Positions 1 through 7,751 of a DNA stretch of 18,314 nucleotides are shown here, piece by piece. The DNA comes from Sphingobacteriaceae bacterium (GTDB lineage Bacteria; Bacteroidota; Bacteroidia; B-17B0; Aurantibacillaceae): assembly GCA_023251695.1 (NCBI GenBank), contig JAHEYE010000049.1, positions 1-18,314 on the forward strand, written 5' to 3'. Every line of letters starts with the position of its first letter. The first letter of the stretch is position 1. The notes under the pieces were generated by a model that saw only the letters and a program-made list of their open reading frames with translations, searched no databases and was not told the origin of the DNA. The position numbers were made by a program, and so were the translations under genes.

Positions 1-126
1 GGAAAAGAAATTTATTCTGCTGACAATACAAACAGTATCGATGCAAATAATTTCGCCAAAGGAATCTATTTCATCAAACTAACCGGCGAAAATTTCTCTG
101 CTAATAAAAAGGTGATTTTACAATAA
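1..126 (+). CDS. C-terminal end of a T9SS type A sorting-domain protein (5' part outside window)
   Basis: Only the last 41 codons are present, open from base 1 and ending in TAA at 124-126. The translated tail includes GIYFIKLTGENFSANKKVIL, the usual closing strands of a T9SS type A sorting domain: a GIYF/GIYY strand, a turn, then a basic KKVIL strand. In this family the domain takes a secreted protein through the outer membrane by the type IX system and is then removed. The rest of the protein, and so its function, lies upstream of the window. The following gene begins 19 bp later on the same strand, so the two may share a transcript. Confidence 0.8.
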   Translation, partial: GKEIYSADNTNSIDANNFAKGIYFIKLTGENFSANKKVILQ

Positions 127-145
127 CAGGTTTCTCCAATTCGAA

Positions 146-640
146 ATGCGTCAATTATTTCTTATACTAGTTTTATTTATATCGGTAAAACTGTTCTCAG
201 AAACTATTTGTCTCTTTAATGATTCTACTTACAAAAAAGTGTGTGCTGACCTAAGAAGCAGAAAGTTACTTTATAATTGTGTAAGTCGCTATAAACCCCA
301 CGAATTTGTTTTTACCTGTAGCAGAATTAAAAACGACTCCGTTCAAAAGGCGTATAAGAAATATCTGATTGCTGATGATAAAAAAAACAAATTCAGAAGT
401 GCAGCTATTGTTTCAGTTTCCATAGGTGGCGCTTGTATATTAGGCAGTTCATTTTATATAATAAATACCTTTGGTGATAAATCAGTAGTAAATGTTGGGC
501 CAATTGTTCTTGTTGGCGGTATAATATGCGTTATCTCATTACCATTCTCTATTTTAGCAACGATTCATAATGTCAAAAAGAAAAAGATTTTATATAAGGA
601 ATTACCAAACGCTTATAATTTTTACGTTAATAAACAATAA
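146..640 (+). CDS. Small membrane protein of unknown function with N-terminal signal and two TM segments
   Basis: 164 residues, not recognised. Residues 1-18 are a hydrophobic N-terminal signal (MRQLFLILVLFISVKLFS). The segment 20-84 is polar and basic and has four cysteines (C22, C33, C45, C58), enough for two disulfides if exported. Two hydrophobic segments follow at about 86-107 and 115-140, both glycine-rich and separated by a short loop, then a lysine-rich stretch (143-147) and a short tail. If the signal is cleaved, the topology would be periplasmic domain, hairpin of two helices, periplasmic tail; the lysine run after helix 2 argues against this by the positive-inside rule, so topology is uncertain. 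The ATG is the natural start for the signal sequence. No TAnnTTTG box is seen in the 19-bp gap upstream, so it may be read through from the preceding gene. Confidence 0.65.
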   Translation: MRQLFLILVLFISVKLFSETICLFNDSTYKKVCADLRSRKLLYNCVSRYKPHEFVFTCSRIKNDSVQKAYKKYLIADDKKNKFRSAAIVSVSIGGACILGSSFYIINTFGDKSVVNVGPIVLVGGIICVISLPFSILATIHNVKKKKILYKELPNAYNFYVNKQ

Positions 641-725
641 ATATTTATAAATGAATTTCATCACCTCCTAAAAAAATTAAGGCAACTGTAATTACTTTAA
701 CACGTCCTATTAGAAAATAAAATGC

Positions 726-2213
726 TTATTTATTAATAACGATCTTTTTTAATACTGCAGCCCCCTCCGAGATCACCTTCACAAAATAAATTCCATTCTT
801 CTGGGCGCTTAGATCTAATTCCGTATCTCCCATAACTCTTCCTTCATAAATTATTTTTCCCAGTACATCAGCAATTATTATTTCACTGTTTTCTCCGGCT
901 CCTACCATCTTAAATGTTCCGCTGCTTGGGTTTGGATAAATATCAAATTCTGCTATACGGTTACAACTTGTCACAGCTACTTTTACTGGCTTGGCCTCGC
1001 CGTTATAATCTGTTTGTTTAAGTAAATAGTAGGATGTTACTTTTAAAGGTTTTGCATCGGCAAACGAATAGCTAAGCTTCTGTTTGCTATTTCCTCCCGC
1101 TTTAACTGTTCCAATGGTTTCATAATTAATTCCATCAGTACTGCGTTCAATCGTAAAGCGGTCGTTATTTGTTTCAGTTGCCGTTTCCCAGTTAAGATCT
1201 ACTTTTCCGGAATTACATTTTGCACCAAAAGAAAGTAATTCTATAGGTAAAACAACACACGTTCCGCCCGGACAAGCCAGACAAGTTGTTTGATAATACA
1301 AAGCACAAGCATAAAAAGAAAACGCATCAGCAGACGAGTTATTAAGTCCGTAATTGGCGGTCGTTTGTCCGGCGGTAACTGCTGCACCTGTAAATGGAAG
1401 ATAAGCATAAAACGACTGGCCGGCAGACGGGTAAACAAAATTATTAACCAAACTATTATAGCGCAAATTGTAAACACCTATACTTTGGAAATCACCTGCA
1501 ATTACGTAGTGCTTCGTTAGTGTCGGGTTCGCGCAAACATTAAAACCGCTGATAACACTATTAAGATTTCCGCTGCCTCCTGCTGCCATAGTGCCGTCTG
1601 CCATAACCATACTCCCAGTAAAAGTTTGTGTATTATCGGAATAAACAATTACTAAAGTTCCTCCATCGGGATCATTAGGTGAACCGGTAGGAATTCCGGA
1701 AATAACATAATTTCCATTTCCGGTAATTAAAGCTGTAACGTCTGCCCTGCGTGTCCAGGTTCCAGCATATCCGCCCCATTTATCAGTAGGAGTATAACCG
1801 CTATTTACCATTGGGAAAACGCTGTTCGTTAACAAAGGATTAGTAAACGATAAATTTATTGTTGGCCCTGAACCTGAACCGCCCGTATAAAAAAATGCTT
1901 TTTGCACAAAAAAGCAAGCCGGAAGTCCGGTTACACTAAACGTTGCCGGTTGGGTTGTTCCTGCAGGAGCGCCTCCGCGTTTACATAAACGGACGCTTGT
2001 TGCATTAAAATCTAAACCACAAGCCGTAACAGTATAATGAGTACCGATGGTATTCGTGCCATCCATAACACTAAGTCCACCATTTAATTTATTGTGGGTT
2101 TCCTGATTATTAGAAGAAGAGCTTATACCCAATATAGCAGTATTACCATTCTGTGAAAACAAATCTGCATTGTAAACTACAATCAATATGAACAATTTGT
2201 ACAAACGACTCAA
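726..2213 (-). CDS. Secreted T9SS type A protein with DUF3344-like N-terminal region
   Basis: 495 residues. An N-terminal signal sequence (about 1-20, ending LFSQ) is followed by a large beta-rich region (about 25-315) with cysteines at 65, 77, 100, 227, 303, 311, 314 and 319. The pattern RADVTALITGNGNYVISGIP and then GGTLVIVYSD resembles the DUF3344 family of surface proteins (inference from pattern). Residues 322-418 (LPIELLSFGAK, WETATETNNDRFTIERS) form the fibronectin-like module common before T9SS tails. Residues 420-495 (FDIYPNPSSG, GIYFVKV, KKIVINK) are a type A sorting domain. No in-frame ATG exists between the upstream stop and the mature part, so the start is taken as TTG at 2211-2213. 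It converges with the preceding membrane-protein gene across 85 bp in which I see no clear terminator. Confidence 0.85.
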   Translation of the reverse strand: MSRLYKLFILIVVYNADLFSQNGNTAILGISSSSNNQETHNKLNGGLSVMDGTNTIGTHYTVTACGLDFNATSVRLCKRGGAPAGTTQPATFSVTGLPACFFVQKAFFYTGGSGSGPTINLSFTNPLLTNSVFPMVNSGYTPTDKWGGYAGTWTRRADVTALITGNGNYVISGIPTGSPNDPDGGTLVIVYSDNTQTFTGSMVMADGTMAAGGSGNLNSVISGFNVCANPTLTKHYVIAGDFQSIGVYNLRYNSLVNNFVYPSAGQSFYAYLPFTGAAVTAGQTTANYGLNNSSADAFSFYACALYYQTTCLACPGGTCVVLPIELLSFGAKCNSGKVDLNWETATETNNDRFTIERSTDGINYETIGTVKAGGNSKQKLSYSFADAKPLKVTSYYLLKQTDYNGEAKPVKVAVTSCNRIAEFDIYPNPSSGTFKMVGAGENSEIIIADVLGKIIYEGRVMGDTELDLSAQKNGIYFVKVISEGAAVLKKIVINK

Positions 2214-2342
2214 TACACGGATTTTAGGGTTACTAATAAAGTAAAGGAAATTTTAGCAGATAATCAAGGCCCAAAAACATTAAATCCATAATTTAACTTT
2301 TTCACATCTAATAGCTTAAATCCAAAATTGGAGCAGAAATAC

Positions 2343-2350
2343 TATATTTG
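2343..2350 (+). promoter_or_regulatory. Bacteroidota -7 element (TATATTTG) directly before the paaG start
   Basis: TATATTTG matches the consensus TAnnTTTG used by the primary sigma factor of Bacteroidota. It ends only four bases before the ATG at 2355. Transcription normally starts a few bases downstream of this box, so the mRNA would begin at or next to the start codon, giving a leaderless message. No convincing TTG-type -33 element stands at the expected distance. Confidence 0.5.
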
Positions 2351-2354
2351 GGTC

Positions 2355-3131
2355 ATGAGCCTTATCACCACCGAAAAAAAAGATAAAGTAACTGTCATTA
2401 CTTTAAACCGTCCAGATAAATTCAACAGCTTTAACCGTGAGATGTCGTTAGAACTTCACGCTGCTTTGGATGAAGCTGAGAATGATACAAATTGTCGTTG
2501 TATTGTATTAACAGGAACAGGAAAAGCATTTTGTGCCGGACAAGATTTAGCGGAAGCTATTGACCCTAATGGTCCGGGATTAAAACGTATTGTAGACGAA
2601 CATTACAATCCATTAATTATGCGTTTACGCAAAATTGAAAAACCAATTATTGGTGCAGTAAATGGTGTTGCTGCAGGTGCGGGGGCGAACATTGCAATAG
2701 CCTGCGATATTGTTGTTGCAACTGCATCAGCAAGTTTTATTCAGGCTTTCAGTAAAATTGGTTTAGTACCTGATAGCGGCGGAACATTTTTTCTTCCGCG
2801 ATTAATTGGATGGCAACGTGCAGCAGCATTAATGATGACAGGAGATAAAGTAACTGCAACTGAAGCTCTACAAATGGGAATGCTTTATAAAGTTTATGAA
2901 GATGCTTCTTTTGTTGAAGAAACAATGAAAATGGCAACTTACATGTCGAACATGCCAACCAAAGGTATAGGTTATACAAAACGTTTATTAAACGAGAGTG
3001 CTTATAATACTTACGATAAGCAATTACAGTTTGAAAGTTTCATGCAAACTGAAGCTGCAAATACATCCGATTATCAAGAAGGTGTAAAATCTTTTTTAGA
3101 AAAACGTAAGCCGGAGTTTAAAGGGGAGTAA
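2355..3131 (+). CDS. paaG: PaaG-like enoyl-CoA isomerase (crotonase superfamily, phenylacetate pathway)
   Basis: 258 residues from the ATG at 2355; a TTG nine codons upstream is open but adds residues unlike the family. PaaG acts in aerobic phenylacetate breakdown, isomerising ring-epoxyphenylacetyl-CoA to the oxepin, and also as a delta3-delta2 enoyl-CoA isomerase. Oxyanion-hole segments are visible at FCAGQDL (59-65) and GVAAGAGANIAIACD (104-118). The two glutamates of true hydratases are absent (F and A by alignment), while Asp140 in LVPDSGGT sits where PaaG has its catalytic aspartate; this favours isomerase over hydratase. Length matches E. coli PaaG (about 262). No other paa gene is in the window, so the pathway assignment rests on sequence alone. 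A diverged copy of its last 24 codons lies at 3601-3672. Confidence 0.8.
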   Translation: MSLITTEKKDKVTVITLNRPDKFNSFNREMSLELHAALDEAENDTNCRCIVLTGTGKAFCAGQDLAEAIDPNGPGLKRIVDEHYNPLIMRLRKIEKPIIGAVNGVAAGAGANIAIACDIVVATASASFIQAFSKIGLVPDSGGTFFLPRLIGWQRAAALMMTGDKVTATEALQMGMLYKVYEDASFVEETMKMATYMSNMPTKGIGYTKRLLNESAYNTYDKQLQFESFMQTEAANTSDYQEGVKSFLEKRKPEFKGE

Positions 3132-3146
3132 CCTAGTAAGGTTTCT

Positions 3147-3170
3147 CGCAAAGACGCAGAGGCGCAAAGT
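3147..3170. repeat. Three tandem 8-bp units of the CGCAAAGA type
   Basis: Units CGCAAAGA, CGCAGAGG and CGCAAAGT follow each other in the 56-bp gap between the convergent paaG and cupin genes. Similar CGCAAAGACGC strings recur as dispersed intergenic elements in many bacterial genomes (from memory). Nothing here shows a function. A weak 5-bp stem overlaps the paaG stop just before it (AACCT at 3130-3134, AGGTT at 3139-3143). Confidence 0.55.
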
Positions 3171-3187
3171 TTATATAAATTCTGAAA

Positions 3188-3577
3188 TTATTTATTGTAT
3201 TCTTCATCTGTTACTTTTTCCATCCAGTTTACGCCTCCCTTTGTAGTACTTGGGTTGATGGCTATATGGGTAAATTCGCCATTGGGAGTAGCACCATGCC
3301 AATGCTCTAATCCCGGAAGGATTTTTACAACATCACCTTTATTCAGTAATTGAATTGATTTTCCTTTTTCCTGGTAATAGCCAAGGCCATCTGTACATAT
3401 TAAAATTTGTCCACCGGGATGTGTATGCCAATTGGTTCTTGCGCCAGGCGCAAATACAACATCGTTCACTACACAATCAAACAAGTCAGTTGGTGATACT
3501 ACCACTTTTATCCAGACCTCTCCAACAAAATACTCTGCGGAAGCCTTATCACCTTTCGTAAATAATGTTTCTTTCAT
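3188..3577 (-). CDS. Single-domain cupin, hydroxynitrile-lyase-like / cupin_2 family
   Basis: 129 residues, the whole protein being one cupin barrel. Motif 1 is WHTHPGGQILICTDGLGYYQ (50-69), giving metal ligands His51, His53 and Gln57. Motif 2 is GDVVKILPGLEHWHGATPN (81-99), giving His92. His104 in FTHIAI matches the catalytic histidine of cupin (R)-hydroxynitrile lyases such as the Granulicella enzyme, and the closing WMEKVTDEEYNK resembles those proteins closely (comparison from memory). Such proteins bind manganese or iron. Many relatives have no known substrate, so lyase activity is only a possibility. It is monocistronic, faces paaG, and its upstream region consists of the paaG-like remnant. 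I see no clear promoter box. Confidence 0.8.
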   Translation of the reverse strand: MKETLFTKGDKASAEYFVGEVWIKVVVSPTDLFDCVVNDVVFAPGARTNWHTHPGGQILICTDGLGYYQEKGKSIQLLNKGDVVKILPGLEHWHGATPNGEFTHIAINPSTTKGGVNWMEKVTDEEYNK

Positions 3578-3600
3578 AATACAAATTGTTTTATAACATT

Positions 3601-3672
3601 AACAAGCACGATTATAATGAAGGCGTAAAATCGTTTTTAGAAAAACGTAAGCCTGAGTTTAAAGGAGAATAA
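3601..3672 (+). pseudogene. 3' remnant of a second paaG-like gene (24 codons including stop)
   Basis: Read in frame from 3601, the fragment encodes NKHDYNEGVKSFLEKRKPEF, then KGE and TAA, against NTSDYQEGVKSFLEKRKPEF, KGE and TAA at the end of paaG (3060-3131). By hand count 60 of 72 bases match, and 56 of the last 63. Of the seven differences in those 63 bases, five are silent third-position changes. The fragment has no usable ATG and its frame is closed by a stop at 3577-3579. The silent pattern says the copy evolved as a working gene before losing its 5' part. It lies between the cupin start and the end of the giant adhesin gene. Confidence 0.85.
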
Positions 3673-3684
3673 AATTTAATTTCA

Positions 3685-6600
3685 CTATTTCATCAATGTC
3701 ACATGACCTTTCAGCTCATGCGCTTTACCAAATACATCCGTAACAGTAATTAACCAGGTGTAAACGCTTTCTTCACACAGTTTGTTGCCACGACCCTGGA
3801 AAGTTCCGTTCCATGATTCAGTAAATTCTTTAGTGGAATAAACTTTCTCGCCCCAGCGATCAAAAATATTTAATTCATATTTTACTATGCCAAAACCTTT
3901 TGGCTGGAACACATCATTAAATCCATCATTGTTTGGCGTAAAGGCATTCGGTACATATAATCCATAATCTTCGCCCACTACTAAAGGACGTAATAAAGTA
4001 TCTAAACAACCTTTATCGCTTTTCACGATAAGAGCAACAACATAGGCTCCCGGCTCGGTATAAGCAAATACAGGGTTCTGCAGAACAGAAGTGTATTGCG
4101 CTGTATTCATGAAATACCAATTCCAACTGACAATAGGTGCACCCCATGAAGCGTCTGTAAATATTACATCGGCATCAATATTAATAATAGGTTTTATTGG
4201 CGCGTGATTAAAATCAGCAACCGGTTTAGGCCACACGGTAACAGTCCATGTTGCAGAACCTAAACAACCATTGATGTCTGATACAACTGAGTTTATTGTA
4301 TAGGTACCTGCAGTCTTATAACATGAAACCGTATTTAAAGCGCCATTCACCGATTCACCATTTCCAAAGGTCCAATAAGCAAGTGATGCAGTTGGTGTAC
4401 TTTGAATGGTGAACGTTACACACAATGGTGCACAACCTACGTTAGGCCCGGAAGTAATTTGCGGAACCGGATTAGGATTTACAACTACACTCGCTGTCGT
4501 ACTTCCCGGGCAACCATTCATATCAATAGTATTCACCTGGTATGTTCCTGAAACCGCAAATGAACTCGCTAGTACGGTTGGATTTTGGATGGATGACATA
4601 AAACCATTTGGTCCTGTCCAATTATAAGTTGCCCCGCCCACTCCCGATAAATTTAAAATATCATTTATACAAAGCGGGCTATTGGTCACAATAGTAGGCG
4701 TAATAGCCGGGTTTATCGTAACACTTACAACAGCTGTATTTGTACAGGTATTTGCATTGGTAACTAAAACAGTATATTGTCCGGTGCTTGCTAATTGCGC
4801 ATTAAAAATAACAGGATTCTGTAGGCCTGAAGCATAACCTCCCGGACCACTCCAGCTGTAAGTAACACCGCCATTTGAAGTAAGCTGTGCATTTGCATTT
4901 TCACAAACCGATGTTCCTGTTGCCACAACAACAGGTTGGGGATTAACAATTACATTTCCAGTTGTTGAATTAATACATCCATTTGCATCGGTAACAGTTA
5001 AAGTATAAGTTCCGGCATTCGCCATAACCGAAGCAGTAATTGTTTCGGTTTGATTTGCTGAAGCAAAAGTATTTGGCCCTGCCCATGCAAACGCAGTTCC
5101 ACCGGTTGCGCTCAATGAAATATCTTGTCCGATACAAACCGGACTATTGCTCACAATATTTGGAACGGGTAAAGGATTTATGACCATAACTGCAGTTGCA
5201 ATTGCCGTACAGGTTCCAACAGAAGCAATTAAAGTATAAGTTCCGTTTGCTGCCATTGTCACCGGATTGATAGTAGCATTTTGATTAGGATTACTAAAAC
5301 TGTTTGGTCCGTTCCATTGATACGTAGCACCTCCGGTGCCACTCAGTGTTAATTGTCCGCCGTTACAAACAGGGCTGTTGCTAGTAATGGTTGGTGAAGG
5401 TAAAGCATAAACGCTAACCGTAGTTACAGCAGTATTTGTACATCCTTGAGCCGAGGTAACGGTCACCGAATATACTCCACTCATATTAAGCTGTGCGTTA
5501 GCGATGGTTGGATTTTGAACTCCGGATGTATAAGCATTTGGTCCATCCCATTGGTAAGTTGTACCGCCAGTTGCCGTTAAATTAATAGGATTATTCAAAC
5601 AGATTGGGCTATTACTTCCGGCGATCGGTTGAGGTAATGGATTAACAACAACATTTGTTGTTGCCGCATTAATACAACCGTTAACATCTGTAACTGCAAC
5701 AGTATAAACACCTGCTGAACTTAAAGAAGATGTTGCAATAGTTGGGTTCTGTGTATTATTGCTAAATGAATTTGGTCCGGACCAAGTGTAGGTTGAAGAC
5801 GCGCCAACGTTTAACTGGATAGTCGCTCCTTCGCAATACGGGCCTGTATTTGCCGGTACAGGAGGCGCTGAAGTCATAATGTTTACAACAGCTGCTGCAG
5901 TTCCTGAACATGCGCCAACTGTTCCAACAACTATATACGTTGCGGAACCTACTGTTGTTGCTGTTACAGCAGCGCCGGTTGTTGAGCTAAGTCCTGCTGC
6001 AGGACTCCAGCTATAAGTTGTTCCACCCGTTGCTGTTAATACTGCTTGCATACCTGAACATACCGTTGCTGAATTCACTGTAATCACCGGTGCAGGAGGC
6101 GAAGTGATGGCGATCGTAACTGTAATTTGACAATTATTAATATCTCTAACACCAATTGTATGAGTTCCAGCTGCCAGTCCGGTAAAATTTGTCACAGCCG
6201 CAAAAGGACCCCCATTAATATTAAATGAATACGAAGGTGTTCCGCCGCTTGCTCCAACAGAAACACTTCCGTTACTTGCACCGCATGTTGCATTTGCAGG
6301 AACCGCATTAAGTGTTAAGGCCGGAGGTGCAGTAATGTTTATAGTATTAGTAACAGTAGAATTACATTTTGCATTGTATACCGAATACGTATAAACACCG
6401 GGACACAATGCGCTCACATTAGGAGTTGTACTTCCGTTACTCCATTGATAAGTATAAATTCCATCACCGCCCGTTACCGGGTTAACGGTCGCCGAACCAA
6501 GGCAGCTTCCAGGGCAAAGTACAGGTGTCGAATTTACAGTGGCTGCTAATGGTGCTAACAATTGCACGAATTGAGTTCCGACGGAAGGACAAAGCCCCGG

Positions 6601-7725
6601 GATTGTTGCAGTAATTGCGTAGGTTCCCGGCGTGGTGTAATTATGGTTAGGAGGTGTTAATCCGTTATAAGTCGGAGAACCATCTCCAAAAGTCCAGGTC
6701 TCACCATTACAAGCCCCAGTTGAATTGTTCACGATTGCTGCATTTAAACTGGCGCCGCAAACTAATGTTGGCGTTACAACAAAAGATACAGAAGAACTGA
6801 TCATTGCAGTAGAGTTGATGAAGGTTAAATTAAATCCGCTATTATTATTATCGTAATTCGAAATTTGAATAGCGTAAACCCGGCCGCAAATCACATTCAA
6901 AGCTGGACAAAATTCAGCTGGTTTCAATCCTGTTGCCAAATTATTTCCGCAGGCAACATTGCCTGCTTGATTTTGCATTCCAAATCCCTGAGTTGATCCC
7001 GCTGCGAAATTATAATTGCAACAGGCCACAGCTCCGGGGCATCCTGCAGTTATATCCCATAAGCACCAGTCGAATTCTGTTGCAAGATTAGTTGGTGTAG
7101 CAGTCCATCGCAAAGAACCTGCTTGGGTAATTGTAAATTTAACCCAAGTATCCTGTTGAGGGGGGTTCGCAAAACAATTTGGTAATTGTCCGGATGCATT
7201 CGCAACCATAGTTGGCTTACTGAACGGACTCGTACAAATAGGAATGGCCTGTGCACAAGTATTTCCAACACCAGGTACAGGAGGTTGTGAGCTTATACAG
7301 AGTTGGAAAGTTCCGTCCTGTAAAGTTGTGGAAGCAATACCGATCCATGCTTGTTGTCCGGTAGTCATACCCCAAATGGTGACCATGGAATTACTTGCGG
7401 TTGCAGTTTGGCATATTTGTAAAGTTCCGGTATTCGGACAACCACCCAGGTAAATAATAATTTCTGCATTTTGTAAAGTTCCAGGCGTAACTGTAAATGT
7501 ATTGTTAGGTCCATTAGCAACATAGGTATACCAAACTACGTTTACAGGACTAGCATTACAGCTACCGTACAAAATATTATCGGTAATGGCACCTGCGTTT
7601 GAGCCATTAACACAGGCAGTACCGTTATTAAGTGATAAATTACTTGCCGTACTACAATTGGTAGATTGTGAAAACCCATTTGTAAAAGCGAAAAGTATAA
7701 ATAGAATTAAAAATATTTTTTTCAT
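3685..7725 (-). CDS. Giant T9SS type B surface protein with PKD, SprB-like and Ig-like repeats
   Basis: 1346 residues, likely an adhesin or matrix protein on the cell surface. Signal peptide at 1-20 (ends GFSQ). The N-terminal part (21-310) is cysteine-rich with two similar halves, each having a 'W(Y/V)...' jelly-roll look. A PKD domain follows at about 314-392 (WTFGDGSPTYNG), two SprB-like repeats at about 395-467 and 468-543, seven Ig-like repeats at 545-1084, PKD domains at about 1085-1165 (WTFGNGESVNG) and 1166-1250, and a gliding-motility-associated type B sorting domain at 1255-1346 (YVPNAFTPNNDGFNDVFQP, FDRWGEKVYST). Type B tails attach cargo to the surface or release it through the T9SS. 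The ATG at 7725 begins a textbook signal peptide. It lies 26 bp after a small secreted-protein gene and probably shares its transcript. Confidence 0.9.
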   Translation of the reverse strand: MKKIFLILFILFAFTNGFSQSTNCSTASNLSLNNGTACVNGSNAGAITDNILYGSCNASPVNVVWYTYVANGPNNTFTVTPGTLQNAEIIIYLGGCPNTGTLQICQTATASNSMVTIWGMTTGQQAWIGIASTTLQDGTFQLCISSQPPVPGVGNTCAQAIPICTSPFSKPTMVANASGQLPNCFANPPQQDTWVKFTITQAGSLRWTATPTNLATEFDWCLWDITAGCPGAVACCNYNFAAGSTQGFGMQNQAGNVACGNNLATGLKPAEFCPALNVICGRVYAIQISNYDNNNSGFNLTFINSTAMISSSVSFVVTPTLVCGASLNAAIVNNSTGACNGETWTFGDGSPTYNGLTPPNHNYTTPGTYAITATIPGLCPSVGTQFVQLLAPLAATVNSTPVLCPGSCLGSATVNPVTGGDGIYTYQWSNGSTTPNVSALCPGVYTYSVYNAKCNSTVTNTINITAPPALTLNAVPANATCGASNGSVSVGASGGTPSYSFNINGGPFAAVTNFTGLAAGTHTIGVRDINNCQITVTIAITSPPAPVITVNSATVCSGMQAVLTATGGTTYSWSPAAGLSSTTGAAVTATTVGSATYIVVGTVGACSGTAAAVVNIMTSAPPVPANTGPYCEGATIQLNVGASSTYTWSGPNSFSNNTQNPTIATSSLSSAGVYTVAVTDVNGCINAATTNVVVNPLPQPIAGSNSPICLNNPINLTATGGTTYQWDGPNAYTSGVQNPTIANAQLNMSGVYSVTVTSAQGCTNTAVTTVSVYALPSPTITSNSPVCNGGQLTLSGTGGATYQWNGPNSFSNPNQNATINPVTMAANGTYTLIASVGTCTAIATAVMVINPLPVPNIVSNSPVCIGQDISLSATGGTAFAWAGPNTFASANQTETITASVMANAGTYTLTVTDANGCINSTTGNVIVNPQPVVVATGTSVCENANAQLTSNGGVTYSWSGPGGYASGLQNPVIFNAQLASTGQYTVLVTNANTCTNTAVVSVTINPAITPTIVTNSPLCINDILNLSGVGGATYNWTGPNGFMSSIQNPTVLASSFAVSGTYQVNTIDMNGCPGSTTASVVVNPNPVPQITSGPNVGCAPLCVTFTIQSTPTASLAYWTFGNGESVNGALNTVSCYKTAGTYTINSVVSDINGCLGSATWTVTVWPKPVADFNHAPIKPIINIDADVIFTDASWGAPIVSWNWYFMNTAQYTSVLQNPVFAYTEPGAYVVALIVKSDKGCLDTLLRPLVVGEDYGLYVPNAFTPNNDGFNDVFQPKGFGIVKYELNIFDRWGEKVYSTKEFTESWNGTFQGRGNKLCEESVYTWLITVTDVFGKAHELKGHVTLMK
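4474..6093 (-). repeat. Seven tandem Ig-like repeats of about 77 residues within the surface protein
   Basis: Residues 545-618, 619-696, 697-773, 774-851, 852-928, 929-1006 and 1007-1084 share one pattern: a start like P.P.I.SNSPVC, then GG.TY.W.GPN, QNPTI, G.YTV.V, a cysteine and a final V.VNP. Each unit has two cysteines about 50-60 residues apart, suiting an intra-domain disulfide. The first unit is the most divergent (SWSPAAGLSS in place of WSGPN). DNA-level identity is modest, so the array looks old rather than freshly expanded. Confidence 0.85.
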
Positions 7726-7751
7726 TGGGATTTTTTTAGCACTGATTGATT

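Noticed and set aside
651..661. ATGAA-T-TTCAT inverted repeat between the convergent genes as a terminator
   Set aside because: Five-bp AT-rich stem with a one-base loop and no T-run after it; not plausible as a terminator.
2328..2354. TTG at 2328 as the paaG start, adding nine residues
   Set aside because: The extra residues are unlike the family and would overlap the -7 box; the ATG at 2355 gives the usual length.
3580..3588. Minus-strand CAATTTGT considered as a -7 box for the cupin
   Set aside because: The T-A pair of TAnnTTTG is missing at the needed place, leaving two mismatches, and it lies only a few bases before the ATG.
3586..3672. A 28-codon peptide starting with TTG through the paaG remnant
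   Set aside because: No promoter box and no sign of a selected start; better explained as a gene remnant.
4406..4627. Plus-strand open frame inside the giant surface-protein gene, and similar antisense frames elsewhere
   Set aside because: They mirror the codon pattern of the real gene on the other strand and have no signals of their own.
4474..6093. The regular repeats considered as a CRISPR array or DNA satellite
   Set aside because: The period is about 231 bp, the units are diverged and in frame, and they encode Ig-like domains.
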